Shown: piece after piece, positions 15,597-24,135 of the stretch
How the letters are laid out: each line of letters opens with the position of its first letter
Numbering within the stretch: the stretch's first letter is position 1
NCBI GenBank assembly: GCA_017406175.1
Contig: JAFQZB010000036.1
Coordinates: forward strand, 1-37,277
Origin: Selenomonadaceae bacterium
GTDB lineage: Bacteria > Bacillota > Negativicutes > Selenomonadales > Selenomonadaceae
Reading direction: 5' to 3'
DNA length: 37,277 bases
Translations under genes and position numbers: made by a program
The notes under the pieces: generated by a model
The model's input: only the letters and a program-made list of their open reading frames with translations
What the model was told of the DNA's origin: nothing
Databases searched by the model: none

Positions 15597-16841
15597 TCAC
15601 CCGTTCACGTTGTCTAAAGCTACATTCAATCTTTGGCGCAGTTTATCTCGGATTTTCTTTGGAGAAATAACCTTAACTTTGTCACTGTAACGCAGGAGCC
15701 ATTGATAAAGTCCGTCGTTGTCTTGAACCGTCATTATCGTCTGCCATTTGCCGTTGTTGGTTGCAGACGGTGTGACTTTTTGTTTGGAAGTTAATTGCGT
15801 AAATATCGTCTCCAAAAAATCTTTATCGAATTCTATTGTTACATCCACTGTCGGCGAATCGTTCGTAACCATATAAATATGTTCGCGCATGTAACGGTCG
15901 AGAGAAAAATTTTTGAATGTAGTCTCACGAGTGTCTGATTGAAGTATATTTTCTATTTCGGCGAGTCGTTCTCTCGTTGCAGAGTCAGTGTAATAAGAAT
16001 GTGGCTCCATTGCGTAACGAGCATAAAAATCAATTTTTCTGAGCGGCGTAATTTTTTCGTCCAAGATTTTCAGATTGGCAATCAGGGAAATTTTAAAATG
16101 AGAAAATTGCTGACCTTCGGGCGTATCATTTTTCGGGTCGTGCCCGATAAGATAACATTCATCATTTTCCCATACTAAAAAATACGGCGATACCTTGTAA
16201 GTGATGATTATTTCCTCGCCCTTTTTGCGTGTCTTAATTCGCTTTTGCAAAGAAATTTCTTCGTTGGCGTCATTAAAACTTCTCTCATATAAGTTGAACG
16301 TTATCTTGCGTGCTTCTATTATGGCTTTCAAAAGCTCGGTGATTATAGGAAAAATTCGTCTGGCTGTTTTGCGCCGAATACCGCTCCATTGGTCGATTTG
16401 CTTTTTTACTATGGCATAGCTGAACATGTCGCCAGTTATTCCAATCCAGTTTTCAAATTTTTTAAGAATCTCTTTGGTTTCTTCAGTAGAAATTGAAGGC
16501 GTCCTATAAAGTGCGATGGCAATCAACGCAAATTCTGCGGGTGTGAAGAGGAAATTTTTCCCCTCTGTCGCGTTATAATAGCCGAGCTTGTTGTCGCGGT
16601 GAGTTTTTATATCGTAGAGACCGGTACTGTTCATATCTTGAACATGTCGACTTATTGTCGCAGTAACAGCTTTAGTCAAATCTTCTTCATTTTCAAATGC
16701 AGTGAAGTCTTCGGGATAAAGTTCAATTAGTCGTCTGTGTACTTCCTCAAGAATTTCTCGCGCCGTTTTAGGATTGTCTCTGTTGCTGTTTTGCAGTACG
16801 TCAATAATCAGTAAATCTTTGATAAAAGTTTTGGAATACAC
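15597..16841 (-). CDS. WYL-domain regulator (first copy)
   Basis: A protein of 414 residues. The N-terminal part (about 1-90) looks like a winged helix-turn-helix (TAREILEEVHRR, then a basic turn). The centre holds the WYL-type beta barrel: VSPYFLVWENDECYLIGHD near residues 215-235, then FSHFKISLIANLKIL. The C-terminal part is a WCX-like extension ending in LYQWLLRYSDKVKVISP. WYL proteins usually sense a ligand, often linked to nucleic acids, and repress defence genes or other loci. The start is GTG at 16841 with AAGGAGGA before it. The first 34 bases overlap the end of the phosphatase gene at 16808-17548. A paralog lies at 17658-18806. Confidence 0.88.
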   Translation of the reverse strand: MYSKTFIKDLLIIDVLQNSNRDNPKTAREILEEVHRRLIELYPEDFTAFENEEDLTKAVTATISRHVQDMNSTGLYDIKTHRDNKLGYYNATEGKNFLFTPAEFALIAIALYRTPSISTEETKEILKKFENWIGITGDMFSYAIVKKQIDQWSGIRRKTARRIFPIITELLKAIIEARKITFNLYERSFNDANEEISLQKRIKTRKKGEEIIITYKVSPYFLVWENDECYLIGHDPKNDTPEGQQFSHFKISLIANLKILDEKITPLRKIDFYARYAMEPHSYYTDSATRERLAEIENILQSDTRETTFKNFSLDRYMREHIYMVTNDSPTVDVTIEFDKDFLETIFTQLTSKQKVTPSATNNGKWQTIMTVQDNDGLYQWLLRYSDKVKVISPKKIRDKLRQRLNVALDNVNG

Positions 16842-17548
16842 AATGAATCCTCCTTAATCGAATCACTTTGCCAGTATTGTCCGCTCAGCACGTCTACGCA
16901 AGATATACGCCCGCCTCTTTTTATGCCCGTATCAAGCAACAAGATATTTCTATCAGGTAATTTAACGGGAACCGTATATGCCTCATTAAGTTTCTGAACT
17001 CTTGTATGTCCGACTACAATCAGTGTCCTGCCTAAGTATTCTTTAGCGAAATTTTTTGGGCGAGTATTTAGCAGTTTAGCCTTCGTTTGATTCAGCAAGG
17101 ACTTCTGCGGGTCAATTCCTGCGTGGCAAAAGAAAAATGCTCCGTTCAAATGATAGTACGTCGGAAGTTTTTGCACGAACTCGGTTACTTGCTCGACAAT
17201 TTGCGGCTCTCTTTTGACGGCTTCTTTCAATTCCATTGTGAATCGTCCTCCGGAACCGCGAAGAAAATCATTTTCAGCGTTGCCCATAAGAATAATGACA
17301 TTAGGCTTTTTACTTTCCGTTACAGCCCAACGAATCATCGACAAATTTTCGTTGCCGCCCTTTATAAGGTCACCAAGTAGAATCAGTAAATCATCACTCG
17401 ACACATTGAGCTTTCCATAAAGCGACATAAACTCTGTAAAATGCCCGTGTATATCACCTACTACCAACACTCTCTTATAGGAAATTTTAGAAATATTTTT
17501 CGATTCGGCTTTCAAAAATTCGTTCATTCCTTCAACGTAATTTTTCAT
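16808..17548 (-). CDS. degenerate PPP-family metallophosphatase
   Basis: A protein of 246 residues related to the intact phosphatase at 13952, with a matching end (SCVDVLSGQYWQSD against SCVDLLSNTVWQSD). It keeps GDIHG (about residue 33), CHAG (about 141) and GHT (about 178), but the second motif reads GDLIKGG instead of GDYVDRG and the third reads GNAEND instead of GNHED, so the second Asp, the Arg and the catalytic His are lost. It may be a weak or dead enzyme that binds substrate or regulates its partner. ATG at 17548 has only a weak ribosome site. The gene leads an operon with the WYL regulator and a Sel1 protein. Confidence 0.85.
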   Translation of the reverse strand: MKNYVEGMNEFLKAESKNISKISYKRVLVVGDIHGHFTEFMSLYGKLNVSSDDLLILLGDLIKGGNENLSMIRWAVTESKKPNVIILMGNAENDFLRGSGGRFTMELKEAVKREPQIVEQVTEFVQKLPTYYHLNGAFFFCHAGIDPQKSLLNQTKAKLLNTRPKNFAKEYLGRTLIVVGHTRVQKLNEAYTVPVKLPDRNILLLDTGIKRGGRISCVDVLSGQYWQSDSIKEDSLCIPKLLSKIY

Positions 17549-17600
17549 TCTCTAATCAACGCCTTTCCGTCAAATTCTGTGCTCAATAATAATTGCCAGC

Positions 17601-17637
17601 AAAAAAATACGCAAGAGGATGCGATGTTACCTCTTGC
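17601..17637 (-). terminator. rho-independent terminator after the second WYL gene
   Basis: GCAAGAGG (17637-17630 on the - strand) and CCTCTTGC (17618-17611) form a perfect 8-bp stem with an 11-base loop. It is followed on the - strand by GTATTTTTTT. It isolates the gene at 17658-18806 as its own unit. Confidence 0.88.
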
Positions 17638-17657
17638 ATTTTAGTCTATAGGTTAAT

Positions 17658-18806
17658 TCATTGTAGTAATTTTAAAGCGTCGAGCAACCTCTGCTTTAGT
17701 TTTTCGCGGACATTTTCTGGCGAAACAACGCGGATTCTGTCGCCGAACTGCATTAGCCATTGATACAAGCCGTCGTTCTCTTGAGCCGTTATTGTTGCAC
17801 TGTAGTAATCATCATCAATCTTATAAATATTCACTTCTGTTCCAAAACGTGTGACAATATCGTCTTTAAGAGCACCACGAAAAGTAATGACTATTTCAAT
17901 CGGAGATGTATCGCCAGAAGACATATAGACGTGTTCGCGACAATATTTATCTAAAGGAAAATCTATCGTCAAGCCGCCACGATCACGCTTGGTAAAATCA
18001 ACATTCGGGACACGACAGATATAATCGTCCAGCTCACGTATCGGCACAGCATTCTTGTCAAGCAAACTCAAATCTTCAATCGCACTCATTTTAAAATGCC
18101 GCAAGTGATGTCCGTCGACACTGGCAATCAGATACATCTCATCGTTTTCCCATGTAAAGAAATACGGTGATACAATATATTTGGTTTCATCAACGCGATA
18201 ATGAAACTCCAACTTTTTTGGAATCATGTTATCCAGAAAATTTTTCCAAATCGCATTGATAACGGGCAATATGTCGCGTCTGGTTTTGCGTGGAATTCCC
18301 CAGTTGTTTATATGACGATTCAAAAAATATAAATAGGACGAGCCTTCAATTTCAACTGCCGATTGGAGGTAGTCCATTATTCTTTGCAGTGTTTCCGTTG
18401 AAACTGATGGCGAACGATAAAGTGCAGTGGCAATGATTATGACTTCGGCTACATTAAATAAAATTTTTTCCTTTTCAACGTTGCTTGTTTCGTCTGCGAG
18501 ACTTTCTTCCGCGACTTTGTTTTCTTCAGCGGCGTTATAGTAGCCGAGCCGATTATTTTGATGAACTTTTATATCGTAAAGACCGCTACATTTCATGTCG
18601 GCAATATGATTGATGATTGTCTTCAAACCCATTTTCGGAAACGGCACGTCGGGGAAAAGTTCGTGCCATCTGCGTTCAAGTTCAGCGTTTATGCTTGCAG
18701 AATTTTTGGGTTCCGAAAGACTTGTTGCCTTTATTACATCGAGAAACAACAAATCTCTTATGAACACTCTCGGCTTGCCAGAATTACTCTTTGACACAAA
18801 AGTCAC
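17658..18806 (-). CDS. WYL-domain regulator (second copy)
   Basis: A protein of 382 residues, a diverged paralog of the gene at 15597. It has an N-terminal winged-helix-like part, a loop of about 25 residues rich in Glu (ENKVAEESLADE) that the paralog lacks, the WYL-type barrel VSPYFFTWENDEMYLIASVDG followed by LRHFKMSAIEDLSLL, and a matching C-terminal end (LYQWLMQFGDRIRVVSP). The start is GTG at 18806 or GTG at 18797; GGTGA at 18809-18805 favours 18797. It has its own promoter (18830-18857) and terminator, so it may control the rest of the region in trans; that is inference. Confidence 0.88.
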   Translation of the reverse strand: MTFVSKSNSGKPRVFIRDLLFLDVIKATSLSEPKNSASINAELERRWHELFPDVPFPKMGLKTIINHIADMKCSGLYDIKVHQNNRLGYYNAAEENKVAEESLADETSNVEKEKILFNVAEVIIIATALYRSPSVSTETLQRIMDYLQSAVEIEGSSYLYFLNRHINNWGIPRKTRRDILPVINAIWKNFLDNMIPKKLEFHYRVDETKYIVSPYFFTWENDEMYLIASVDGHHLRHFKMSAIEDLSLLDKNAVPIRELDDYICRVPNVDFTKRDRGGLTIDFPLDKYCREHVYMSSGDTSPIEIVITFRGALKDDIVTRFGTEVNIYKIDDDYYSATITAQENDGLYQWLMQFGDRIRVVSPENVREKLKQRLLDALKLLQ

Positions 18807-18829
18807 CGCTTTTCATCTTTATTTTTTTG

Positions 18830-18857
18830 AGTATAACACAGGCAAGAATTTTGTAAA
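18830..18857 (-). promoter_or_regulatory. promoter for the second WYL gene
   Basis: On the - strand TTTACA (18857-18852), a 16-base spacer and TATACT (18835-18830) form a good sigma-A type promoter. Transcription would start about 20 bases before the GTG start. Confidence 0.65.
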
Positions 18858-18887
18858 TATTGCCATTTTCCTCACCATCTACCGAGT

Positions 18888-21875
18888 TCACAACTCGCGA
18901 ATAATCTTCTTGCGAATGATTTCATCTTTATCGAATTCAGTCATCATTTCCCAATCCTTTTCCATTTCCAGATTGTCACCGCCAAAACGAGCAACAAGTT
19001 GAGCGGCTTGCGGTTCCTTTAAAATGGCATCGGCAATTATTGCGGCAAGTGACTTGCTGCCCGACGAATTATTAGAGTTATTGACTTTGTAACAGGTGTT
19101 GGGTTTATCAAGAGAAAGCTGAATTTTGAGCGCGTCAAGTTGTTCTTTCGCGTGATTCATTCTTTTCGCCAAATTTTTTACACGAGTTTCGATTTCTTCT
19201 AACCGACGGACGAATTTATAATTCTTGCGAAGGATTCCGGCGGCGATTAGTTCAATTTTCTTTAGTGAGTCGGGTTTTTGGCACAAAGATTCCAATTCGG
19301 CTTGCTTTTGTTCAATGGAAAGTTTCAAATTGGCAAGGCGAGCTTTTTCTACTTCGATTAAAGTCTTTTGCTTGGTGAGCAGATATTTTTCCTGCAAGAA
19401 AGTGGAACGAGTCTCCGCTGACCAATCTCGACTTTGGAATATTTTTTCGCTTTGGTTGACGGCAATAATACTTTGAGCGAGTCGTTGCTCATCTTTTTTA
19501 TACTGGCGAATAGTAGCGCGTAGTCTTTTTAAATCACCGCACACGAAGATATTTTTTGCCATAGCGATAGCACGTTGCGGCGAAATAATTCGTTTTTGCA
19601 AATCAAATTTAAGGTCGAGATTCTTTTCGTATTCTTTCTTCAGCCCGAAATATTGACGACGAATAATATCGTAAACTTCGCGTGTCCTGTAAATATTTTT
19701 TTGCTCGTCGTTAATGGTTTGGGCAAAAATTTCATTTTGAAGAGCATCGACGGCGCGGGCAAGATTATCACTCTCGCGCCTTAACATTTTTTTCGCGTAA
19801 AGATTAGCCTGAAGAATCTGATGAGTGACGAGCTGAATATTTTTCTTGCAGTCGGGCGATTCAAGCTTTTTTTCTATCTCGGCGACCGATTTTTTCATCA
19901 ACCTCGCCGCTGATAACAGAGAAAAAATTTTAGAATTAACGCCGGCAACAAGGTCGTTATAGGCTTTTAAAGCTTCCTTTTGAGTTTCTTTCGGCTTTTT
20001 GAGCGTCTGCAAAAATTCTTCCAACTGTTTTTTCTGCGCCAGCGTTTCAAAATATCTTTGCCACAATTCCCGCTCCGATTTGGTCATGTATTCGAGTTTG
20101 GCTTGTTCTTCGGCGTCGTGAAAAGAAATAATGACGCGCTTCCATTTATTCACCTCTGCAACCGCTGTGAACATTTTAGCTTTCAGCTCCTGCTGATATT
20201 CCGAAAGAAATTTTTGGGAAATAAATTCTTGCGAGTCGGTAAGATTCTTGGCTTTGGTCGTGGAAATTTGAACAGCGTCTTTGATTTCTAATTCTTCCTT
20301 TTCCTTTGCGATTGCATCCATTTTCATCACTAAATCAAAATGCTGCTTGCGCAGGGAGCGAAATTCTTTCAGCCGTTCTACTTTTGGGTCGTCATCTTCT
20401 TTGCACGAAATCACTCCGACATATTCTTCCGGTATTCGGTTAAAAAGTCTGGCAAGAAAAGTATCGCCGTTTTTCTCTGCTTCTTCCTTCTGCGCTTGGA
20501 GTGTTCTATGGTCAACGCGAATGGAAAAACCATTTTGCTCCAATACTGCATTTTGGATTTGCGCGAAATCAGCCCGCAACACCGTTAGAAAAGATTTATC
20601 AGCCCAGTTGCGATTTTTGGGCGCACCATGTTTCCGACGTTCCTCGAAAGACGGCTCTGAGCCGTCTTTTTTCCTTCGCGCGGGGTATTTGAAGAAATTA
20701 CACGCGGCTCTTTCCTTCTCTTTTTCTACGTCATCTATCATTCGTTCAGAAAACATAATGTGAACGTGCGGATGATGTTGTCCGTCCGACATCACTCCGA
20801 TTTTATTGTGTATCGCGTAGGCGTAATAATGGTCACTCAAATGTTTTGCGATGAATGCGTCTATAATTTGTCTGTACTGCTCGACCGTTTTTAATTCATT
20901 TGGCAAAGCAAATTCAATCTCCATGTATCGGCGATTGCCTTTACCTTCGTACTTATCGGCAGCTTGGAAAAATTTTTTCGGGTCGTCATGTGCCCATTTC
21001 GGCAACCGATGCTCATGAAAAATACAGCCGCCTCTTTTGGCAAATGCTTTTTCTCGATTGATATATTCGACGTGCGAAAGAGCAGAATGTTGTTCCATTG
21101 TCTCCTCGATATTTTCTAAAATTTTGTTGGCAGTCCACTTTGCTAATCGAGCTTGCTCTGAAGAAAAATTCCATCGCACATGCTTATAGAAGTCTTTTGC
21201 GAATTCGTCCAACTCACCAGATTCATCATCCGGCAAAAGCATGTCAGTTCCTTTTGATTCTGAATGAACCAAAGAGAGTTCGGACAGTGTAGGCAAGCGA
21301 AATCCGATTTTGGTTGCATCTTCGATTGTTTTTGCATGAGTTGACGCAATACTGGGCTTGGGATTTGGTCTCTCTGTGACAATAATTCCTCCGTTGGCAA
21401 TGAATTTTTTATCATCATTTGCTTTTCTCTCCTTTAGGCGTTGAAATTCTTTTTGTAAAAGCCGGTCGGCAAAAGTTACTGGAAGATTTGCAAGCAAGGC
21501 TGTTTGCAATACCGCTTTATGGAAATCCGGCGAACCGTTAATGATTAGCGGCTGATTATTCATTGTTTCGGCGGCAAGCATAAGCGCGATAGACAAAGTG
21601 GTAGAAGAGGCATTCTCGGTCACTTCTATTCCTCGCTCAGAATTTTTGATAGAGCCGAAATCATCGGTTTTGTAAAGGAGCATTTCCAATCCGTCAAGCG
21701 CGTTTGGCGTCTGCGCCGTCGTTATGTAATCGCCGACAAATTTATTATTTTCCTGCCAATGCTCCTCGTGGGAAAAAGAACCTTCGCGGTTAATATACTC
21801 GACGTGCTTGACTGCTGAAATTTTCGTTCCGTTGGGTTTCTTGTCCGACTTGAGTCGGAAATGGAACATAGCCAT
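18888..21875 (-). CDS. MobA/MobL-family relaxase
   Basis: A protein of about 995 residues, starting at ATG 21875 with AAAGGAGAG before it. The first residues (MAMFHFRLKSDKK, then KHVEYINREGSF) match the opening of MobA/MobL relaxases. A second copy of the HVEYINRE motif lies near residue 270, followed by the metal-binding HPHVHIMFSER near 367, so the relaxase core may lie in residues about 265-500. The last 450 residues are almost all coiled-coil, rich in Lys, Glu and Gln. The enzyme would nick oriT and lead one strand into the recipient for mobilisation. The 230-residue insertion between the two motif copies is unusual. Divergent accessory genes start at 22141. Confidence 0.88.
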   Translation of the reverse strand: MAMFHFRLKSDKKPNGTKISAVKHVEYINREGSFSHEEHWQENNKFVGDYITTAQTPNALDGLEMLLYKTDDFGSIKNSERGIEVTENASSTTLSIALMLAAETMNNQPLIINGSPDFHKAVLQTALLANLPVTFADRLLQKEFQRLKERKANDDKKFIANGGIIVTERPNPKPSIASTHAKTIEDATKIGFRLPTLSELSLVHSESKGTDMLLPDDESGELDEFAKDFYKHVRWNFSSEQARLAKWTANKILENIEETMEQHSALSHVEYINREKAFAKRGGCIFHEHRLPKWAHDDPKKFFQAADKYEGKGNRRYMEIEFALPNELKTVEQYRQIIDAFIAKHLSDHYYAYAIHNKIGVMSDGQHHPHVHIMFSERMIDDVEKEKERAACNFFKYPARRKKDGSEPSFEERRKHGAPKNRNWADKSFLTVLRADFAQIQNAVLEQNGFSIRVDHRTLQAQKEEAEKNGDTFLARLFNRIPEEYVGVISCKEDDDPKVERLKEFRSLRKQHFDLVMKMDAIAKEKEELEIKDAVQISTTKAKNLTDSQEFISQKFLSEYQQELKAKMFTAVAEVNKWKRVIISFHDAEEQAKLEYMTKSERELWQRYFETLAQKKQLEEFLQTLKKPKETQKEALKAYNDLVAGVNSKIFSLLSAARLMKKSVAEIEKKLESPDCKKNIQLVTHQILQANLYAKKMLRRESDNLARAVDALQNEIFAQTINDEQKNIYRTREVYDIIRRQYFGLKKEYEKNLDLKFDLQKRIISPQRAIAMAKNIFVCGDLKRLRATIRQYKKDEQRLAQSIIAVNQSEKIFQSRDWSAETRSTFLQEKYLLTKQKTLIEVEKARLANLKLSIEQKQAELESLCQKPDSLKKIELIAAGILRKNYKFVRRLEEIETRVKNLAKRMNHAKEQLDALKIQLSLDKPNTCYKVNNSNNSSGSKSLAAIIADAILKEPQAAQLVARFGGDNLEMEKDWEMMTEFDKDEIIRKKIIREL

Positions 21876-21941
21876 GAAGATTCTCTCCTTTCTAAAGCCA
21901 ACCGCAGGTTCAAGGAGCGACAGCGACTGGCAAATTTTTTC

Positions 21942-21996
21942 CGCCGACAAACGGCGTCACGACGGGCTAAAACTAGCGTTTCACGCAGTGAAATGC
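21942..21996. other. candidate oriT region with two inverted repeats
   Basis: CGCCG (21942-21946) and CGGCG (21952-21956) form a short hairpin. GCGTTTCAC (21976-21984) and GTGAAATGC (21988-21996) form a 9-bp inverted repeat with one G-U pair and a 3-base loop. They lie just upstream of the relaxase gene, the usual place for oriT in mobilisable elements. No nick site can be assigned from the sequence alone. Confidence 0.4.
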
Positions 21997-22071
21997 GGAA
22001 GTGAACATTTTCGACAAAATTCATCGCTCGTTTATCATAGCACATTCCTAAAAAACCCGATGCACTATTTT

Positions 22072-22089
22072 TGCACAATTTTTTGTGCA
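22072..22089. promoter_or_regulatory. palindrome between divergent mobilisation genes
   Basis: TGCACAA (22072-22078) and TTGTGCA (22083-22089) form a perfect 7-bp inverted repeat with a 4-base spacer. It sits 24 bases upstream of an extended -10 element, so it could be an operator; it could also work as a weak bidirectional terminator. Confidence 0.4.
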
Positions 22090-22091
22090 TT

Positions 22092-22122
22092 TTGAGACAA
22101 ACCATTTTTCTTGTGCTATAGT
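22092..22122 (+). promoter_or_regulatory. promoter for the small mobilisation genes
   Basis: TGC-TATAGT (22114-22122) is an extended -10 element; TTGAGA at 22092-22097 is a possible -35 at a long 19-base spacing. It lies about 19 bases before the first gene. Confidence 0.5.
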
Positions 22123-22140
22123 CTTCGGCGGTGAGGTATT

Positions 22141-22392
22141 TTGCGTAAGGGAAGGTTAGAATTTTTAAACTCTCAGTCCGATAATTTGGGCACTTCTTTG
22201 GAAAATGTGGAAAAACGAATTAAAGCATTGGAGGAGGATTCAAGTAATGAAAAAGAATTGCGCTACTTAGCCAGACTTTTATACGCTGGGAAAATTATCG
22301 AGAAGGTCGGCTTGCTTTATTCCTTCAATGGGCAATCTTTAGCTCAATTTCTGTCGGAGAATAAAAGCAAATTGCAAAAGCCGCCTGATTAA
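22141..22392 (+). CDS. small TraD-like mobilisation accessory protein
   Basis: A protein of 83 residues. The second half, ELRYLARLLYAGKIIEKVGLL followed by a short helix, resembles the conserved core of the small TraD family (RLI-x-LGG-x-V-x-K-x-GL) that accompanies MobA/MobL relaxases. This is not the large coupling protein of the same name. The start is TTG at 22141 with GGTGAGG at 22130-22136; no ATG is available. It is divergent from the relaxase gene and begins a series with the two following genes. It may help the relaxase bind oriT; the family match is from memory and moderate. Confidence 0.5.
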   Translation: MRKGRLEFLNSQSDNLGTSLENVEKRIKALEEDSSNEKELRYLARLLYAGKIIEKVGLLYSFNGQSLAQFLSENKSKLQKPPD

Positions 22393-22412
22393 AATTTTAG
22401 GGGTGATATTTT

Positions 22413-22763
22413 ATGCGACAAATTTCTTTTAAAACCATCGAGAAAAAATTGGAAAAGAAAAATGCCGAATTAGTCGAGCTACGCGACTTCAGAAGAAAAT
22501 TGGACGCCAAAGAAAAAGAAATCTGCGCCGAAATCGAGAAATTGCAGAATGAAAAGGTTGAATTTATTTTCGCGGAGGTTAAAAAGGAAATCAAAAATGA
22601 AAACCTTGATGTTTCTTCCGGCTCCATTTTATCTTTGCTTGAAGTCTTGCGTAAAAATCAGCAGATTATGAATCCGGAAACAACTTCGGAGAAAATCGCG
22701 GATTCAGAATTGAAAATTTCAGTTGAGGTTAAGGATGTACATGACCAGAGAAAAAATATTTGA
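22413..22763 (+). CDS. coiled-coil protein, DUF4315-like
   Basis: A protein of 116 residues. Residues about 5-50 form a Lys/Glu-rich coiled coil (TIEKKLEKKNAELVEL and following), and a short helix (GSILSLLEVLRKN) follows. This layout resembles DUF4315 proteins found in conjugative elements of Bacillota, whose function is unknown. AGGGGTG precedes the ATG. Its last bases overlap the start of the next gene in another frame. It may bind the coiled-coil tail of the relaxase; that is inference. Confidence 0.5.
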   Translation: MRQISFKTIEKKLEKKNAELVELRDFRRKLDAKEKEICAEIEKLQNEKVEFIFAEVKKEIKNENLDVSSGSILSLLEVLRKNQQIMNPETTSEKIADSELKISVEVKDVHDQRKNI

Positions 22764-23907
22764 AAACAGGCGCGAGGTCGCCAGAAAGATTTGCCAAGAT
22801 ATTCGCGCCAATAACGGTCGAATGCTTAATGCGAAATATTTTTCCGAACGACCATATTGCGCTGGCGTAAAACCTTACAAATTTAGCACGGCGAATTATT
22901 TGCGCCTGATTTCATCTGACAACGAAATAATCCACAAAGGAAATCCGTGCTGGTTTCCTGCTACCGAAATAAAAAGTAACGAGTGGTCGCTTAAAGAAAA
23001 TGCTATGCCCGTTTTACTGGAAGTTTGGACAAAAGACGCCGACCAACAATGTTCTCTGACCGAATTTTATAATGCGTCGGATGTTTTGGGGAAAGAAAGC
23101 TTTCAAGCAAAAAATCAATCGTTGGAAACGGTTCTTAATTTTTTAAAAGAGCGCGGAATCCTCGAAGTTGATGACAAAATTGTTTCTCTTCAAGACGCTA
23201 TCGACGCTGTTAAAAAGTATTCTGAATCTCACAGTGCAAACGAATTGACTTCTATTTTGTCCGCGCAGAGTTGGCTTTTGGAAACAAGATTGAAAACAAA
23301 AATAATTTCTTTCCTGCCAATTTTCTCCGAAACTGTTTTGGCTGAGATAGAAAAATCACCCGACATTCTTTTTGACGCCATGAGCAAGGCTAATGCTTTT
23401 TTGAAAAAGCTTCGCCACGAAAAAATAAAGTCGGCTACGGAAAACATTACGACCGAAGGATTTTTCCGCGACTTGAAAATCATCTATCATGGTAGCGAAG
23501 GCGAATTGCAAAATAAAAACGGCGTTACTTATCCAAAAGAATCTATCCTTACAGGCATCTCGGCATATGATTTCCTTTTGGCTCTTAAATCAGCGCGTGA
23601 ACAAAAAATCTGGTTGGAACTTTCCTACAAAGATTATTCTCACGGCAAGTTTTTAATCTCCGGCGAAGATTTTGTTTTTGACGAAGAAGAATTCTTAACA
23701 CCGTGCCTTCGCACTCGTTTGGATAAAAATCGCCAGTATCTTTTGGATAATCCTCACGAACTCAAAAAATATCTTCTGACCGAAAAAGCGATGTCCGCTG
23801 AAGAACTTTTAGCTCGTATCTCTCTTGAATCAAAATTTTTTCAAGAGGCTATGGATGAATTTCAACGCGAGGAATTTTCTTACTTGGAAAATCCGCTTGA
23901 ATCTTAA
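22741..23907 (+). CDS. protein with ArdC-like N-terminal region, mobilisation module
   Basis: A protein of about 388 residues. Residues about 25-95 (NYLRLI, CWFPATEI, then a VLLEVW end) loosely resemble the ssDNA-binding N-terminal domain of ArdC-type antirestriction proteins, which coat transferred DNA in the recipient. The remainder is helical and I do not recognise it. ATG at 22741 has AAGGA at 22731-22735; ATG at 22735 is an alternative with GAGG upstream. The start overlaps the previous gene by 23 bases. A terminator follows at 23913. An antirestriction role next to a relaxase and upstream of an R-M gene would make sense but is inference. Confidence 0.5.
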   Translation: MTREKIFENRREVARKICQDIRANNGRMLNAKYFSERPYCAGVKPYKFSTANYLRLISSDNEIIHKGNPCWFPATEIKSNEWSLKENAMPVLLEVWTKDADQQCSLTEFYNASDVLGKESFQAKNQSLETVLNFLKERGILEVDDKIVSLQDAIDAVKKYSESHSANELTSILSAQSWLLETRLKTKIISFLPIFSETVLAEIEKSPDILFDAMSKANAFLKKLRHEKIKSATENITTEGFFRDLKIIYHGSEGELQNKNGVTYPKESILTGISAYDFLLALKSAREQKIWLELSYKDYSHGKFLISGEDFVFDEEEFLTPCLRTRLDKNRQYLLDNPHELKKYLLTEKAMSAEELLARISLESKFFQEAMDEFQREEFSYLENPLES

Positions 23908-23912
23908 ATAAC

Positions 23913-23954
23913 AAAAAGACGACAGTCACTACAAAGATGAAAGTCGTCTTTTTT
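23913..23954 (+). terminator. rho-independent terminator closing the mobilisation module
   Basis: AAAAGACGAC ending at 23923 pairs with GTCGTCTTTT starting at 23943, a perfect 10-bp stem that ends in a run of six T. The loop is 19 bases. Confidence 0.88.
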
Positions 23955-24088
23955 GCGCGTTCAATCTTCAATTAAGCGTGCTCCCTATTTTTACACTCTA
24001 TATCTCTATTTTTCTCGGCTCTTCCTCTGTATAAAAATTGTTCGAGGAACGTGCTTTTACTTTAGTTAATGCTTTTCTTAAATGCACA

Positions 24089-24117
24089 TTGATAAAACCT
24101 TCGTCATGAATTAAAAT
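24089..24117 (+). promoter_or_regulatory. promoter for the recombinase and R-M genes
   Basis: TTGATA (24089-24094), a 17-base spacer and TAAAAT (24112-24117) give a fair sigma-A type promoter. The start site would fall close to the GGGGGTGA ribosome site, so the leader is very short, or another promoter lies upstream in the 135-base gap after the terminator. Confidence 0.45.
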
Positions 24118-24135
24118 TTGGCGGGGGTGATTTTT

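Noticed and set aside
20281..20763. 160-residue open frame on the + strand
   Set aside because: It lies opposite the relaxase core, which contains the HxH site; no ribosome site or domain supports it.
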